Positions 24,654-33,383 of a stretch of DNA of 51,755 nucleotides are shown one piece after another; positions within the stretch are counted from its first letter, which is position 1, and the number at the start of each line of letters is the position of its first letter. Below the pieces are notes generated by a model that was not told where the DNA came from, searched no databases, and worked only from the letters and a program-made list of their open reading frames with translations. Where the stretch lies: NCBI GenBank assembly GCA_910584725.1, contig CAJUBE010000034.1, forward strand, positions 1 to 51,755, written 5' to 3'. A program made the translations under genes and the position numbers. This stretch comes from an uncultured Lachnospiraceae bacterium (GTDB lineage: Bacteria; Bacillota; Clostridia; Lachnospirales; Lachnospiraceae).

Positions 24654-25454
24654 CTACTTTCTATAAATTGATGGTTGAACGTAATTAAATTTTACCATTT
24701 GGCGGTCAAGTCTCTCCGTCAACCCGATAAAGAGATAGCCGCCCGGCTCCATGTGATCGTAAATCCGGTTGATCAGCGGATATTTGATATCATCCTGAAA
24801 ATAGATCATCACGTTCCGCAAAAACACAATATGAAATCTCTTTTTAAAGGTAATGGGATCCATCAGATTAAACTGCTTGAAAATCACCTGCTTTTTCAGC
24901 TCATCCTTCACCCTGAACTCATCCTGACTGAGCTGCTTAAAATAGTGCCGCTTCCAGTTTACGGGCAAAGGATCGATATCCTCCTTCAAATATACGCCCT
25001 TGGAAGCGTGCGACAGAACCTTCATGGAAATATCCGTCGCCAAAAGCCGCGTGTCCCATGTATGATCGACGCCGAAAAAGTCCTGAATAATCATGGCCAG
25101 CGTGTACGGTTCCTCCCCCGTAGAAGACGCGCCGCACCAGACTCTCAGATCCTTTGTGCCCATTGTCTTGGCTTTGGCCCACGGAAGCGCCACGTCTCTC
25201 ATAAAGTCGAAATGCTCGCTCTCCCGCATAAAATATGTATGGTTCGTGGTCAAAATGTTCACCAAATCCGTGGCCTCGCTGCCCTTCGGATTGTGCTCCA
25301 CCTTCGCCATAAATTCATTGTAATTCGCATAACCGTTGCGAACCAGATAATTCTCCAATCGTCCGCCTACCAGCACCCTTTTCTGACTCAGATCGATGCC
25401 GTAATGCTGCTTCACATAGCCAACTATCCTTTGGAACTCACCGTCGGTAATCAT
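24654..25454 (-). CDS. cheR: Receptor methyltransferase CheR
   Basis: 266 residues. An N-terminal all-alpha domain (about 1-80) is followed by a SAM-binding domain (VWCGASSTGEEPYTLAM, LATDISMKVL, VFLRNVMIYF). It methylates glutamates of the MCP with S-adenosylmethionine. A GGGGAGG ribosome binding site precedes the ATG. It is the first che gene; a TTGACT/TTAATA promoter overlaps the end of the preceding HD-GYP gene, so che may have its own start as well as read-through. Confidence 0.95.
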   Translation of the reverse strand: MITDGEFQRIVGYVKQHYGIDLSQKRVLVGGRLENYLVRNGYANYNEFMAKVEHNPKGSEATDLVNILTTNHTYFMRESEHFDFMRDVALPWAKAKTMGTKDLRVWCGASSTGEEPYTLAMIIQDFFGVDHTWDTRLLATDISMKVLSHASKGVYLKEDIDPLPVNWKRHYFKQLSQDEFRVKDELKKQVIFKQFNLMDPITFKKRFHIVFLRNVMIYFQDDIKYPLINRIYDHMEPGGYLFIGLTERLDRQMVKFNYVQPSIYRK

Positions 25455-25483
25455 TTCTTTTACCTCCCCAAATTACCATCTTT

Positions 25484-25513
25484 TATTAAAGCACACAATT
25501 TCATAAAAGTCAA
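25484..25513 (-). promoter_or_regulatory. Candidate internal promoter of the che genes
   Basis: On the minus strand TTGACT (25513-25508), 18 bases, TTAATA (25489-25484). It overlaps the stop region of the upstream HD-GYP gene. Confidence 0.45.
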
Positions 25514-26586
25514 TTTGTTCTCATCCGGTTCCAAAGCTTGTCGAAAACCTGTATAACATCAGGATCATAATAAATACCGCTCCTTTCACTGATCCTCTTT
25601 TGTCCTTCCTCCGGGGAGCAGGCAGCCTCTCCATACCCGGGCGCCGTCAGCTCGTCAAAATCGTTAGCCACCGCCACAATCCGCGCCTCCAGCGGGATTT
25701 CCTTCCCTGACAGCGCCGGATACCCCGAGCCGTCCCAGCGCGCATGATGGCATTTGGCAATCTGTCTCGTCATCTCCAGCGCACCGCCGCTCTCCTGATC
25801 TGCAGCAAACTCACCGATTATTTCTTCTCCAAATTCCGTACACTTTTTAATATATTCCAAATTCTGTCTTTCCTGCCCGCCGTTATCCGCGATCTCCTGC
25901 TCCGACATAAGGAGTCTTCCCGCATCGTGGAGTCTGGACGCAATGCCGATGTTTTCCACAAACTCATCCGTCACCTCGTCCTCGTAGGCCGGTGAAAACT
26001 GCAGCCCCTGCGCGAGAAGCTTACAGTTGTAGCTCACATTGCCCCGATGCACGCCCTTATCGTCGTCCTTCCTTTTCATAATCCTTGAGAGAGCGCCCAG
26101 CACATTGGCGTGTTCCCTCTCAATCTGATTCTTTTGATCTTCCACAAGGCGGTGCATCATGCGGTTGTAATCCGCCATTTCCTGCTGCATACGGTAGCTG
26201 CCCAGATGGTTGTTTACCCGCATCAGAACCTCAATATTGTCGAAAGGCTTCGGTATAAAATCCACGGCTCCCGCCAGAAACGCCTCCTCCTTCTCCTTGC
26301 TGGTATTTAACACCGTGATAAAGATGAAGGGAATGTCTCTGGTTGCCTGATCGCTCTTTAACATCCTGCAGAACTCCAGCCCGTCTATCTCCGGCATGGA
26401 CAAGTCCGAGAGAATGAGATCCGGTCTGGTCTGCTTCATCAGCTCCAGCGCCTCCTGCACGCTTAAAGCCGTCAATGCCTCATACCCCTCATGTGTGAGA
26501 ATATTTTCCAGAATGGTCACATTCACACTGATATCATCCACAATCAGAATGGCAGGCGCGTTCCTTTTCCCGTTTTCATTTTCCAT
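25510..26586 (-). CDS. Response regulator with degenerate HD-GYP domain
   Basis: 358 residues. Receiver domain about 12-130 (DLILSDLSMPEIDG, VLNTS, PKPFDN). A coiled linker follows, then an HD-GYP-like domain (about 165-345) with RLHDAGRL and HHARWDGSGYP. HD-GYP enzymes split cyclic di-GMP. Here the usual GKIGIP stretch after HD is missing, and the ligand histidine in the HxxxG segment appears as cysteine (KKCTEFGEEI). Activity is therefore uncertain. It is located between the PAS kinase and cheR, so phosphorylation by either system is possible. Confidence 0.85.
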   Translation of the reverse strand: MENENGKRNAPAILIVDDISVNVTILENILTHEGYEALTALSVQEALELMKQTRPDLILSDLSMPEIDGLEFCRMLKSDQATRDIPFIFITVLNTSKEKEEAFLAGAVDFIPKPFDNIEVLMRVNNHLGSYRMQQEMADYNRMMHRLVEDQKNQIEREHANVLGALSRIMKRKDDDKGVHRGNVSYNCKLLAQGLQFSPAYEDEVTDEFVENIGIASRLHDAGRLLMSEQEIADNGGQERQNLEYIKKCTEFGEEIIGEFAADQESGGALEMTRQIAKCHHARWDGSGYPALSGKEIPLEARIVAVANDFDELTAPGYGEAACSPEEGQKRISERSGIYYDPDVIQVFDKLWNRMRTN

Positions 26587-26604
26587 AAGCTATCCTCTCC
26601 ATGC

Positions 26605-26725
26605 GGAGAATGCCTGTACTTCGGGCATTCTCCTGAGTGAAAGTGATTTGCGAAGCAAATCTAGAACTTCCAAGTCAGCTTTGCGATGCAGCCATCGCTG
26701 CTGAGCTTTAGAAGTTCTTTTCACT
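26605..26725 (+). repeat. Dispersed hairpin repeat, full copy R2
   Basis: Hairpin GAGAATGCC/GGCATTCTC followed by a module with ends GAGTGAAA and TTTTCACTC, inner hairpins ATTTGC-gaa-GCAAAT and GCAGC/GCTGC, and AGAACTTC/GAAGTTCT arms. It lies between two genes of the same operon, directly after the stop of the PAS histidine kinase. Confidence 0.85.
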
Positions 26726-26728
26726 CTG

Positions 26729-28180
26729 CTATTCTGCGTTCCACAGATCCCCAATCCGCTCCGTGATGGCGTCCTTGAGCCTGCCGTACATATCCATACT
26801 CTTGTCATAATTGGCTTTTCTGATCGCCATCTCCATACGCAGCTCCTGCCGCTTCAGATCGTCGTCTCCCGACGACTCGATCAGCGCCTTTAGCGTGGAT
26901 GCGAGAAGTTCCGCCTTGTCCCACGCGCCCATCTCTATCGAAAGCACCAGCTTATCCATGCGCTTCTTTAACTCTTCCCTGTTTTCCGCCTCCCCGAACT
27001 GCATGAGACGATCCACATTTTGTCCTTCCCCTTCTTTCATATACTCAGACCAATTCACATAGACCTGACTCTGCTTGTCGTCGAGCACCTGTTCGCTCTT
27101 CAACTTCACGGAAAAAGAAAATGTGCTCCCCTTCCCCTTTTCGCTTTCCACATGGATGTCGCCGTGCATCAGCTCCACGAGCTGTTTTGTGATGGCGAGC
27201 CCCAGTCCTGTTCCGCCGAAACGTCTCGTGATCGAGGCATCTACCTGGCTGAAACTCTGGAACAGGCGATCCTGCTCTTTCTGGGAAATACCGATGCCGC
27301 TGTCCCTCACCATAAAGAACAGCTCAACCTCGTCATTGACTCTCCTCGTCATTCCAACTACCAGATTGACATAGCCCACCATGGTAAACTTGATGGCGTT
27401 GGACAAAAGATTATTCAGGATCTGGACAAGACGGAGTTCGTCGCCAATCAGCTTCCTTGGAATCTTCTCGTCGATATCCACGCTCATGTGAAGTTCCTTT
27501 TTATTTACCACCGCGCTGTGGGTTGCGACCACCTTATCCATCATTTCCTGAAAGTCAAAGGGCTTTTCGTCTATCACGAATTTGCCGGATTCCAGCTTGG
27601 CAAAGTCAAGGATATCATTGATGATCGTCAGCATGTTGTCGCAGCAGCTGAGGACGATGTCGAGCGTCTTTTTCTGGGCGGGATCTTCCACCTCCTCCAC
27701 CAGCTCCATCACATGCCCCTTAATGCCGTTGACGGGTGTGCGCAGCTCATGGGTGACGTTCGCCGTGAACTCATTTCTCGCCCGGTTGTTCTCGCTCTCC
27801 TTCTCCTTCAGCTCCCGGATCCGCATATTCATATTTTTCTGCGCGGAAATATCCTCCGCAAGAAGCAGATAGGCATCCATCCCATCCTCGGGAAAAATAC
27901 GGACATTGACAGAGAAACAGGAGTTGTTGCTCCTGTACATCGTCATCTCCTTGACGCCCTTCATGCTCGTCTTTACAAAAGTGATAAAACCGTCCGGCGA
28001 ATTGGGAAAATCCTGCCGGAATATCTGGGACATCGTACATCTTGTCAGTTTATCCCGGTCATATTCCAGTCTGGCCGCCGCCGTCTGATTGCCGTAAAGT
28101 ATGCTTCCCTCCTCATTGAAGAGCAGGACAAGCTCCATCGTCTCATCCGCAATCCGGGAATTTAACCATTCAAATTCCAT
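26729..28180 (-). CDS. PAS-domain sensor histidine kinase
   Basis: 483 residues from the ATG at 28180 (GGGGGAGG upstream). No membrane segment, so it is cytoplasmic. PAS domain about 1-110, short coiled coil, HisKA with phospho-acceptor in NVTHELRTPVNGIKGH (about 140), ATPase domain with NLLSNAIKFT, DSGIGIS and GGTGLGLAI (about 250-375), then a 100-residue helical tail of unknown role. It has no receiver of its own. The Hpt protein encoded just upstream and the nearby receiver/HD-GYP proteins make a split phosphorelay likely. Confidence 0.92.
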   Translation of the reverse strand: MEFEWLNSRIADETMELVLLFNEEGSILYGNQTAAARLEYDRDKLTRCTMSQIFRQDFPNSPDGFITFVKTSMKGVKEMTMYRSNNSCFSVNVRIFPEDGMDAYLLLAEDISAQKNMNMRIRELKEKESENNRARNEFTANVTHELRTPVNGIKGHVMELVEEVEDPAQKKTLDIVLSCCDNMLTIINDILDFAKLESGKFVIDEKPFDFQEMMDKVVATHSAVVNKKELHMSVDIDEKIPRKLIGDELRLVQILNNLLSNAIKFTMVGYVNLVVGMTRRVNDEVELFFMVRDSGIGISQKEQDRLFQSFSQVDASITRRFGGTGLGLAITKQLVELMHGDIHVESEKGKGSTFSFSVKLKSEQVLDDKQSQVYVNWSEYMKEGEGQNVDRLMQFGEAENREELKKRMDKLVLSIEMGAWDKAELLASTLKALIESSGDDDLKRQELRMEMAIRKANYDKSMDMYGRLKDAITERIGDLWNAE

Positions 28181-28207
28181 ACCAGCCTCCCCCAAAACTC
28201 GAATCAA

Positions 28208-28243
28208 TGCGGAGAATGCCTCTTTTCAGGCATTCTACTGCGG
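28208..28243 (+). repeat. Dispersed hairpin repeat, short copy R3
   Basis: Only the GAGAATGCC/GGCATTCT hairpin module is present, between the Hpt and kinase genes. The Hpt stop codon lies inside the right arm. Confidence 0.8.
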
Positions 28244-28612
28244 AATATTTTCGTTGATCACGTCAATAAACTGCTCGTATACTTTTTTAATCTCCTGCCA
28301 CAACTCGTTTGCATGGGCCGCGTCCACATCCTCGGACGCCTTGTTCCTCAGCTCCTCCACCAGCGTGGACACCTTCTCGTAAATCGGGGTAAGACCCAGG
28401 TTTCCCACTACACCCTTTAAAGCGTGGGCGCACTTGTATGCCTCCTCGAAAGCGCCGGCTTCAATATTCGTCCCCAGATTCGCATAATTCGGGTCACCCG
28501 GAAATTTCCCGAGGAACTTCTGGTAAATCGCGTCATTCCCCATAAATCGTTTCAGGGTGGCCTCCACATCCGCCCCGCACTCCTCCAGCTGTTTTCTGAA
28601 TTTGTCGTCCAT
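28235..28612 (-). CDS. Histidine phosphotransfer (Hpt) protein
   Basis: 125 residues, all-helical, with the phospho-acceptor motif AHALKGVVGNLG at about 63-74. Hpt proteins relay phosphate between receiver domains. It lies between a receiver/HD-GYP gene and a PAS kinase in one operon, which points to transfer among these partners. A free-standing Hpt is unusual in this kind of bacterium and its donor is not evident, because the kinase beside it lacks a receiver. GGAAAGAG precedes the ATG. Confidence 0.9.
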   Translation of the reverse strand: MDDKFRKQLEECGADVEATLKRFMGNDAIYQKFLGKFPGDPNYANLGTNIEAGAFEEAYKCAHALKGVVGNLGLTPIYEKVSTLVEELRNKASEDVDAAHANELWQEIKKVYEQFIDVINENIPQ

Positions 28613-28659
28613 AGCACTCTTTCCTTTCTGTTCCGAAGTTTAATTATGACAATGACAAA

Positions 28660-28696
28660 GAGACTGCAAAACATTCCGCATATGTTTTACAGTCTC
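28660..28696 (-). terminator. Hairpin after the receiver/HD-GYP gene
   Basis: A 15-bp stem GAGACTGYAAAACAT/ATGTTTTRCAGTCTC with a seven-base loop, in the gap before the Hpt gene. TTTGTC follows on the minus strand. It may attenuate rather than fully stop the operon. Confidence 0.7.
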
Positions 28697-28712
28697 CGTC
28701 GCCTGGTCTATC

Positions 28713-29807
28713 TTACGTAAAATTAAACATATTGATCACTTCAACAAGGTTGAAGAAATCTTCCTTAGCAAGCTTAAAGCACTCTATCACATCTTCCGAA
28801 AACTGTCCGCATTCCCCATTTAAGATCATCTGATATGCCTCATCATTGCTGTATGCACTTTTATATACCCTTTCGCTCACCAACGCCTCGTACACATCGG
28901 CGATGGATACGATCTGCGCGCTGATCGGGATTTCGTCTCCCGCCAGATGATCCGGATATCCTCTGCCGTCGGCTCTCTCATGATGGTGGCGGCAGATCTC
29001 GTAGCAGTACTGGTAAAACTCATCCTGATACTGCGGCTTGAAGGATTCCAGAATCTCGCAGCCGATGGTGGTATGGGTTTTCATCACCTCAAACTCTTCC
29101 GTCGTCAGCTTTCCGGGCTTTAACAGAATAGAATCCGGTATACCGATCTTACCTACATCGTGAAGCGCAGACGCTCTCGCAATCTGGTCGATCTGCACAG
29201 GCGTAAGACCGTACTTCGGGAAATACTTCGCGAGATACTTGAGCAGAATCCGCGTCAGGTACTTAATTCTCTTGACATGATCGCCCGTCTCAATGCTTCT
29301 GAACTCGACCACGGAACCGAGGGCATCAATCATGAACTCGTTATTTTCACGGATCGCCTTCTCCTGCTCGCGGATCGTCACTTCCTGCTCTTTCAGTTTA
29401 ATTTCAAGATTTTTCTTGCTCTGGTAGAGCTCGATGATGTTATTCGCACGTCTCTTGATGATCGCTGACTCAAAAGGCTTGTGCATCACATCCGCAATGC
29501 CGTACTCGTAAGCCTTCTCCTCACTCTCCTGGGGTGTCATGCTGGTAATCAGGATGACCGGAATCTTCTCCAAGAGATCTTTCTCTTTCATGTAATCGAG
29601 CACACCGAAACCGTCCATAACCGGCATGATAACGTCGAGCAGTATCAATGCAATATCATTATTTTTCTCAATCGCTTCTATCGCTTCCACTCCATTGGGC
29701 GCTTCCACGATATCGTAATCAGAATCGAACATAAGACTTAATATCGTTCTGTTTACTTCCTCGTCGTCCACAATCAGCAGCTGCTGTCTGGTTGCATTTT
29801 CGCTCAT
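28713..29807 (-). CDS. Response regulator with HD-GYP phosphodiesterase domain
   Basis: 364 residues. Receiver about 8-125 (IVDDEEVN, LLDVIMPVMDG, ITSMTP, HKPF), a coiled coil of about 30 residues, then a complete HD-GYP domain (about 165-355): GDHVKRIKYLT, LHDVGKIGIPDSIL, THTTIGCEIL, HHHERADGRGYPDHLAG, ADVYEALVS. All metal and GYP motifs are intact, so hydrolysis of cyclic di-GMP is expected. It is first in the operon behind a perfect promoter and divergent from a GGDEF protein that makes the same messenger. Confidence 0.93.
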   Translation of the reverse strand: MSENATRQQLLIVDDEEVNRTILSLMFDSDYDIVEAPNGVEAIEAIEKNNDIALILLDVIMPVMDGFGVLDYMKEKDLLEKIPVILITSMTPQESEEKAYEYGIADVMHKPFESAIIKRRANNIIELYQSKKNLEIKLKEQEVTIREQEKAIRENNEFMIDALGSVVEFRSIETGDHVKRIKYLTRILLKYLAKYFPKYGLTPVQIDQIARASALHDVGKIGIPDSILLKPGKLTTEEFEVMKTHTTIGCEILESFKPQYQDEFYQYCYEICRHHHERADGRGYPDHLAGDEIPISAQIVSIADVYEALVSERVYKSAYSNDEAYQMILNGECGQFSEDVIECFKLAKEDFFNLVEVINMFNFT

Positions 29808-29902
29808 ATCCTCCGATCAATCCACCTTAAAACCGGCGAATCTTCTCCCTCCTTTTTCCCTGATTTTCTATGTAATCTCTCTAATCAACATATAATAAAC
29901 AA

Positions 29903-29931
29903 ATTATACATATTTTTGAGGGGAATGTCAA
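29903..29931 (-). promoter_or_regulatory. Consensus promoter of the HD-GYP/che operon
   Basis: On the minus strand TTGACA (29931-29926), 17 bases, TATAAT (29908-29903). The leader before the ATG at 29807 is about 90 bases. Confidence 0.8.
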
Positions 29932-30076
29932 CGGGAGTTTCACTCGGCATGCCCTTTTGCAGAATGGAAAGAAAAAACGGGAATTCGGGTACAAAATTTG
30001 AATGCCGCTTGCCAAAGGTGAAACTCGGTTACAAAACGGGAAGCTCGGTTTGCAATCGAGCCCCCCAACCCCAAAA
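29932..30076. repeat. Intergenic block of repeated CTCGG..CAAAA units and an inverted repeat
   Basis: Units of the form YTCGGKTACAAAA appear at about 29984, 30022 and (variant CTCGGTTTGCAA) 30043, with a weaker one at 29943. AGTTTCAC (about 29936) pairs with GTGAAACT (about 30018) and, inside them, GGCAT with ATGCC. No gene is seen. A C-rich stretch lies at 30059-30076. It sits between the HD-GYP and GGDEF promoters, so it may be a shared control region. Confidence 0.5.
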
Positions 30077-30128
30077 TTACAAAATCTTCGCAAATTATGC
30101 CATATTTCCTACAATCTGTACTTTTGCC

Positions 30129-30180
30129 TTGACACTCTCCCACTATATATAGTATCTTAGGTAAGATTTCACTATATATT
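30129..30180 (+). promoter_or_regulatory. Candidate GGDEF-gene promoter with palindrome
   Basis: TTGACA at 30129-30134 is clear. The -10 box is ambiguous within a palindrome ACTATATATAGT, which is repeated in part 31 bases later (ACTATATAT). The palindrome may be an operator. Confidence 0.4.
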
Positions 30181-30236
30181 GCGCGAAATTATGTTGACTA
30201 TTTGTTCCATTTTTAAATTAAGATAAAGGAGATGTC

Positions 30237-32135
30237 ATGCAGACTCTTAGAAATATAATCAGCCGCTATATGCGGTCTGTCACCTTTTTTCTGGTAATTA
30301 CCCTTTTGGCTCTGATTCTGTATATTCAGATCGCCCATGAGCGCAGGCAGGCCTATGAGACCGCCACCGAAACTTTCTACCAGATCGGGCAGGTTCTGGA
30401 AAAGAATCAGGAGGAACTGACCGAAACCAGAGCGTCCTACCGGCAGACCTGTCTGCACAACGCAGAGGCAATCGCCTACATGATAGAGAGCAATCCTTCC
30501 GTCTTAGACAGCGTGGAGGAGCTTAAAAAAATCGCCGCTCTCATGGAAGTAGATGAAATTCACATCTTCGATACCACCGGACGTATTTATGCGGGAACGC
30601 ATCCGGAATATTACGATTTTACTTTTGATTCCGGCGAACAGATGCAGTTTTTCAAGCCCATGCTTACGGACAAATCCCTTCGTCTCGTTCAGGATATCAC
30701 CCCCAACACGGCGGAGGCAAAGCTGATGCAGTATTCCGCCCTGTGGAGCCGGGATGAGAAATTTATCGTCCAGGTGGGCATGGAACCCGTCAACGTCATG
30801 AAGGTTACGGAGAAAAACGAGCTCTCCTATATCTTTTCCCTGTTCCGCGTCAATCCGGACGCCACCTATTACGCCGTTCACAAATACAGCGGAACCATCG
30901 TTGGCTCCACCGATTTATCATGCGTCGGGAAGAACCTCTCGGAAATCGGATTGCGTCTTGACGAAGTCACCGCCCATGATAAGGGCTTTCATGCGGATGT
31001 GAACGGCGAACGATCCTACTGCGTGTTTATGGAAATCGGTGAGAATTACGTCGGCCGCATCCTCTCCTGTCATGATCTGTACCGGCGGATTCCGTCCACG
31101 ACCGCCGCGCTGGCGTTCTGCCTGATTACCATCGCAATGATTTTGTCCTATGTGGTCACACGCTACATGAACCGCTATGTAGTCGAAGGCATCCACGACA
31201 TAAACGGGAAGCTTCACAGCATCGCCCAGGGCAATCTGGATGAGATCGTTGACATTCAAAGCTGCGTTGAGCTTGCGGAGCTGAGCATCTACATCAACAG
31301 AATGAAAAAAAGCATTCTGGACAACAACCGTAAGATGTCTTATGTCCTTGGCAAAACCAATATGTACATCGGCGTATACGAGTACAACCAACACATGAAA
31401 AGAGTGCGCATCACCGAGCAGGTTCCGAAAATCCTTGCGCTGGAAGAGGAAGAAATCGACCGCCTCTCCGCGGATTACAAAGCTTTCCGGGAATTTATTG
31501 CCGACCTGCGCAAAAATCCCGTTGCCGATGAAACCTGCGTATTTGCCAGCCGAGAGCGTTATGTCAAGCTGGAGGAAATCAGTGAAAACGACGAGATTTT
31601 CGGCGTCATCATCGACGTGACGGAAGAAATCCAAAAGCGAAAAAAGATCGAGGCGGAACGCGACTACGATCCGCTGACCGGCCTGTGCAACCGCCGCGGT
31701 CTGGAGAACCGGCTGTCCGCCCTGTTTGGCGGCTCGGAAGAGCTCGGCAACAGCGCGGTCATCATGATCGACGCGGATAATCTGAAAGTGATCAACGACA
31801 CCTACGGCCATGACGCCGGAGACATCTATCTGAAGGAGATCGCCGGACTGTTCCGGGACTTCGGGACAAGAGGCTGCGTTTCCGCAAGACTTGGCGGCGA
31901 CGAGTTTGTTCTATTTTTATATGGTTATAACAGCGAACAGGAGCTAAACGATACCGTTGCTCTTCTGGCCGATCTGGAAAACCACAGTTTTGCCGACCTG
32001 AATGAACAGGTGCGCGTTCCCCTCCGCTTCTCCTTCGGCTGCAGCCTGGTCGGACAGTCATCGGACTACGAAAAGCTGATGAAGGAAGCGGATGAGAAGA
32101 TGTATGAAAATAAGAGGAGGCGGAAGGGGTTATAG
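30237..32135 (+). CDS. Membrane diguanylate cyclase (GGDEF)
   Basis: 632 residues. Membrane helix about 14-34, an extracellular sensor of about 250 residues that resembles a Cache-type domain, and a second helix about 290-312. A HAMP-like linker and a PAS-like region (about 375-460) lead to the GGDEF domain (about 470-630) with DPLTGLCNRRGL, DADNLKVINDTYGHDAGD and the intact active site LGGDEFVLF. No RxxD inhibitory site is visible in front of it. It makes cyclic di-GMP from GTP. It is divergent from the HD-GYP/che operon. Its stop overlaps the end of the convergent glycosyltransferase gene by 6 bases. Confidence 0.93.
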   Translation: MQTLRNIISRYMRSVTFFLVITLLALILYIQIAHERRQAYETATETFYQIGQVLEKNQEELTETRASYRQTCLHNAEAIAYMIESNPSVLDSVEELKKIAALMEVDEIHIFDTTGRIYAGTHPEYYDFTFDSGEQMQFFKPMLTDKSLRLVQDITPNTAEAKLMQYSALWSRDEKFIVQVGMEPVNVMKVTEKNELSYIFSLFRVNPDATYYAVHKYSGTIVGSTDLSCVGKNLSEIGLRLDEVTAHDKGFHADVNGERSYCVFMEIGENYVGRILSCHDLYRRIPSTTAALAFCLITIAMILSYVVTRYMNRYVVEGIHDINGKLHSIAQGNLDEIVDIQSCVELAELSIYINRMKKSILDNNRKMSYVLGKTNMYIGVYEYNQHMKRVRITEQVPKILALEEEEIDRLSADYKAFREFIADLRKNPVADETCVFASRERYVKLEEISENDEIFGVIIDVTEEIQKRKKIEAERDYDPLTGLCNRRGLENRLSALFGGSEELGNSAVIMIDADNLKVINDTYGHDAGDIYLKEIAGLFRDFGTRGCVSARLGGDEFVLFLYGYNSEQELNDTVALLADLENHSFADLNEQVRVPLRFSFGCSLVGQSSDYEKLMKEADEKMYENKRRRKGL

Positions 32136-33155
32136 CCGCCGAAAAATCACAAACCGCTGCACCAGCCAGCTAAATACAAAGAGCGCGAACTCTGTCAGGA
32201 GCTTAGCCGGGTACACTGAAAGACCAAACACCTGCGTAAACACCTGCAAAATCAGATTGTTCATAAGCAAAATGACTGCCGCCAGCGCAAAATATCCCGC
32301 GGCGGTACGGACTTTGCGTCCGGTGCGGAACACGAGAAGGCTGTTGACGCTGTAATTATAGAATGCGCTGATCACCCTTGCTGAGACATTCGCCGCCAGA
32401 ATCCATCCCGCCGTCCGGGGCAGAAACGCCATGAACATCGCAAAGGCCAGATAATCAAGCGCAAAAGCCGAGAGAGACGCCAGAGAAAATTTCAGGATGT
32501 CCTTATAAATCCGCAGAGAATCCCGAAACGCCCGGAAATGGGAGCATGAGTTTTCCCTGTCGTGGTAAATCGTATGAATCGGCACCTCCTCCATCGCAAT
32601 CCCCTCTCTCGTAAGAGCGAGCAGCACATTCGTCTCATACTCGTACCGCTCCCCCTCCACCGCGAGAAGCCGCGGGATCAGCTCCGTCCCAAAAGCCCGC
32701 AGTCCCGTCTGGGTGTCAGACACCTTCACGCCGCTCGCCAGCCGGAATACTGTCCGGGTGATCTTGTTTCCCCATCTGGATTTCAGAGGCATTTCCTTTC
32801 CCATATGCCGCACGCCAAGTACCAGCGTATTTTTATGGTTTACGGCCGCATCCAAAAGCCGCCACATATCTTCCGTCAGATGCTGCCCGTCCGCGTCCAT
32901 GACGCCGACCGCCTCTCTGCCGCCAATCTCCTTCTTTATGTAAGCGAGCGCTGTCTTGATGGCCGCCCCCTTCCCCTTGTTTTCCGGGTGGCGCAGAACC
33001 GTGCAGATGTCCCCGATGCTGTCAAAAATATGCCGGTATTCCGCTCCGCTCCCGTCGTCCACCACGATGTTTCTGCTTCCAGTCTCCCACAGCCTGTTTA
33101 CAATACCCACCAGTGTCTCATCCGGCTGATAAGCCGACAGAATGACAATCGCCAT
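32130..33155 (-). CDS. GT2 glycosyltransferase fused to a GtrA-like membrane domain
   Basis: 341 residues. Residues 1-220 are a GT-A family 2 domain of the polyprenyl-phosphate sugar transferase kind (SAYQPDETL, VVDDGSG, HPENKGKGAAIKTAL, the metal motif DADGQH, KSRWGNKITRTVFRLASG, DTQTGLRAF). Residues about 222-338 are four membrane helices of the GtrA/DPMS type (LDYLAFAMFMAFL, VSARVISAFYNYSVNSLLVF). Such fusions make and flip undecaprenyl-phosphate sugars. It ends the operon with DUF368 and NAGPA-domain genes, which supports a role in lipid-linked sugar decoration of the envelope; the sugar is unknown. Confidence 0.9.
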   Translation of the reverse strand: MAIVILSAYQPDETLVGIVNRLWETGSRNIVVDDGSGAEYRHIFDSIGDICTVLRHPENKGKGAAIKTALAYIKKEIGGREAVGVMDADGQHLTEDMWRLLDAAVNHKNTLVLGVRHMGKEMPLKSRWGNKITRTVFRLASGVKVSDTQTGLRAFGTELIPRLLAVEGERYEYETNVLLALTREGIAMEEVPIHTIYHDRENSCSHFRAFRDSLRIYKDILKFSLASLSAFALDYLAFAMFMAFLPRTAGWILAANVSARVISAFYNYSVNSLLVFRTGRKVRTAAGYFALAAVILLMNNLILQVFTQVFGLSVYPAKLLTEFALFVFSWLVQRFVIFRRL

Positions 33156-33161
33156 GATTTT

Positions 33162-33356
33162 TCACCTCCTTCCCGCGAGGAGCAAAATGCTGTTTGCGAT
33201 AGACAGCAGACAGTAAATGCCGAGCAGACCGCGGGAAATCCTGTTTGTCAGAAAGCCCATCCGCGCATTGTAGTAGTGCAGGACGAGAAAAGCCAAGAAA
33301 GTAAGGCTCAAAATAATGAGCAGGTGATTCCATAAAGAAACTATTTTTTCTCTCAC
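33162..33356 (-). CDS. Small two-helix membrane protein
   Basis: 64 residues from a GTG at 33356 (MREKIVSLWNHLLIILSL), with GGAGGG eight bases upstream. A GTG at 33383 would give nine more residues but overlaps the previous stop. Two hydrophobic helices (about 10-27 and 40-60) are joined by a basic loop. Family unknown. It is encoded between the NAGPA-domain gene and the GT2-GtrA gene in the envelope operon. Confidence 0.6.
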   Translation of the reverse strand: MREKIVSLWNHLLIILSLTFLAFLVLHYYNARMGFLTNRISRGLLGIYCLLSIANSILLLAGRR

Positions 33357-33383
33357 GTTATTTTCCCTCCGTCTAAAAATCAC

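Noticed and set aside
27020..28165. 381-residue plus-strand frame
   Set aside because: It is the antisense shadow of the PAS kinase.
18681..29807. Flagellar/chemotaxis operon
   Set aside because: Only chemosensory genes are present; no flagellin, hook, motor or export gene is in the window.
29808..30236. Cyclic-di-GMP riboswitch next to HD-GYP and GGDEF genes
   Set aside because: The conserved GEMM core sequences are not visible on either strand.
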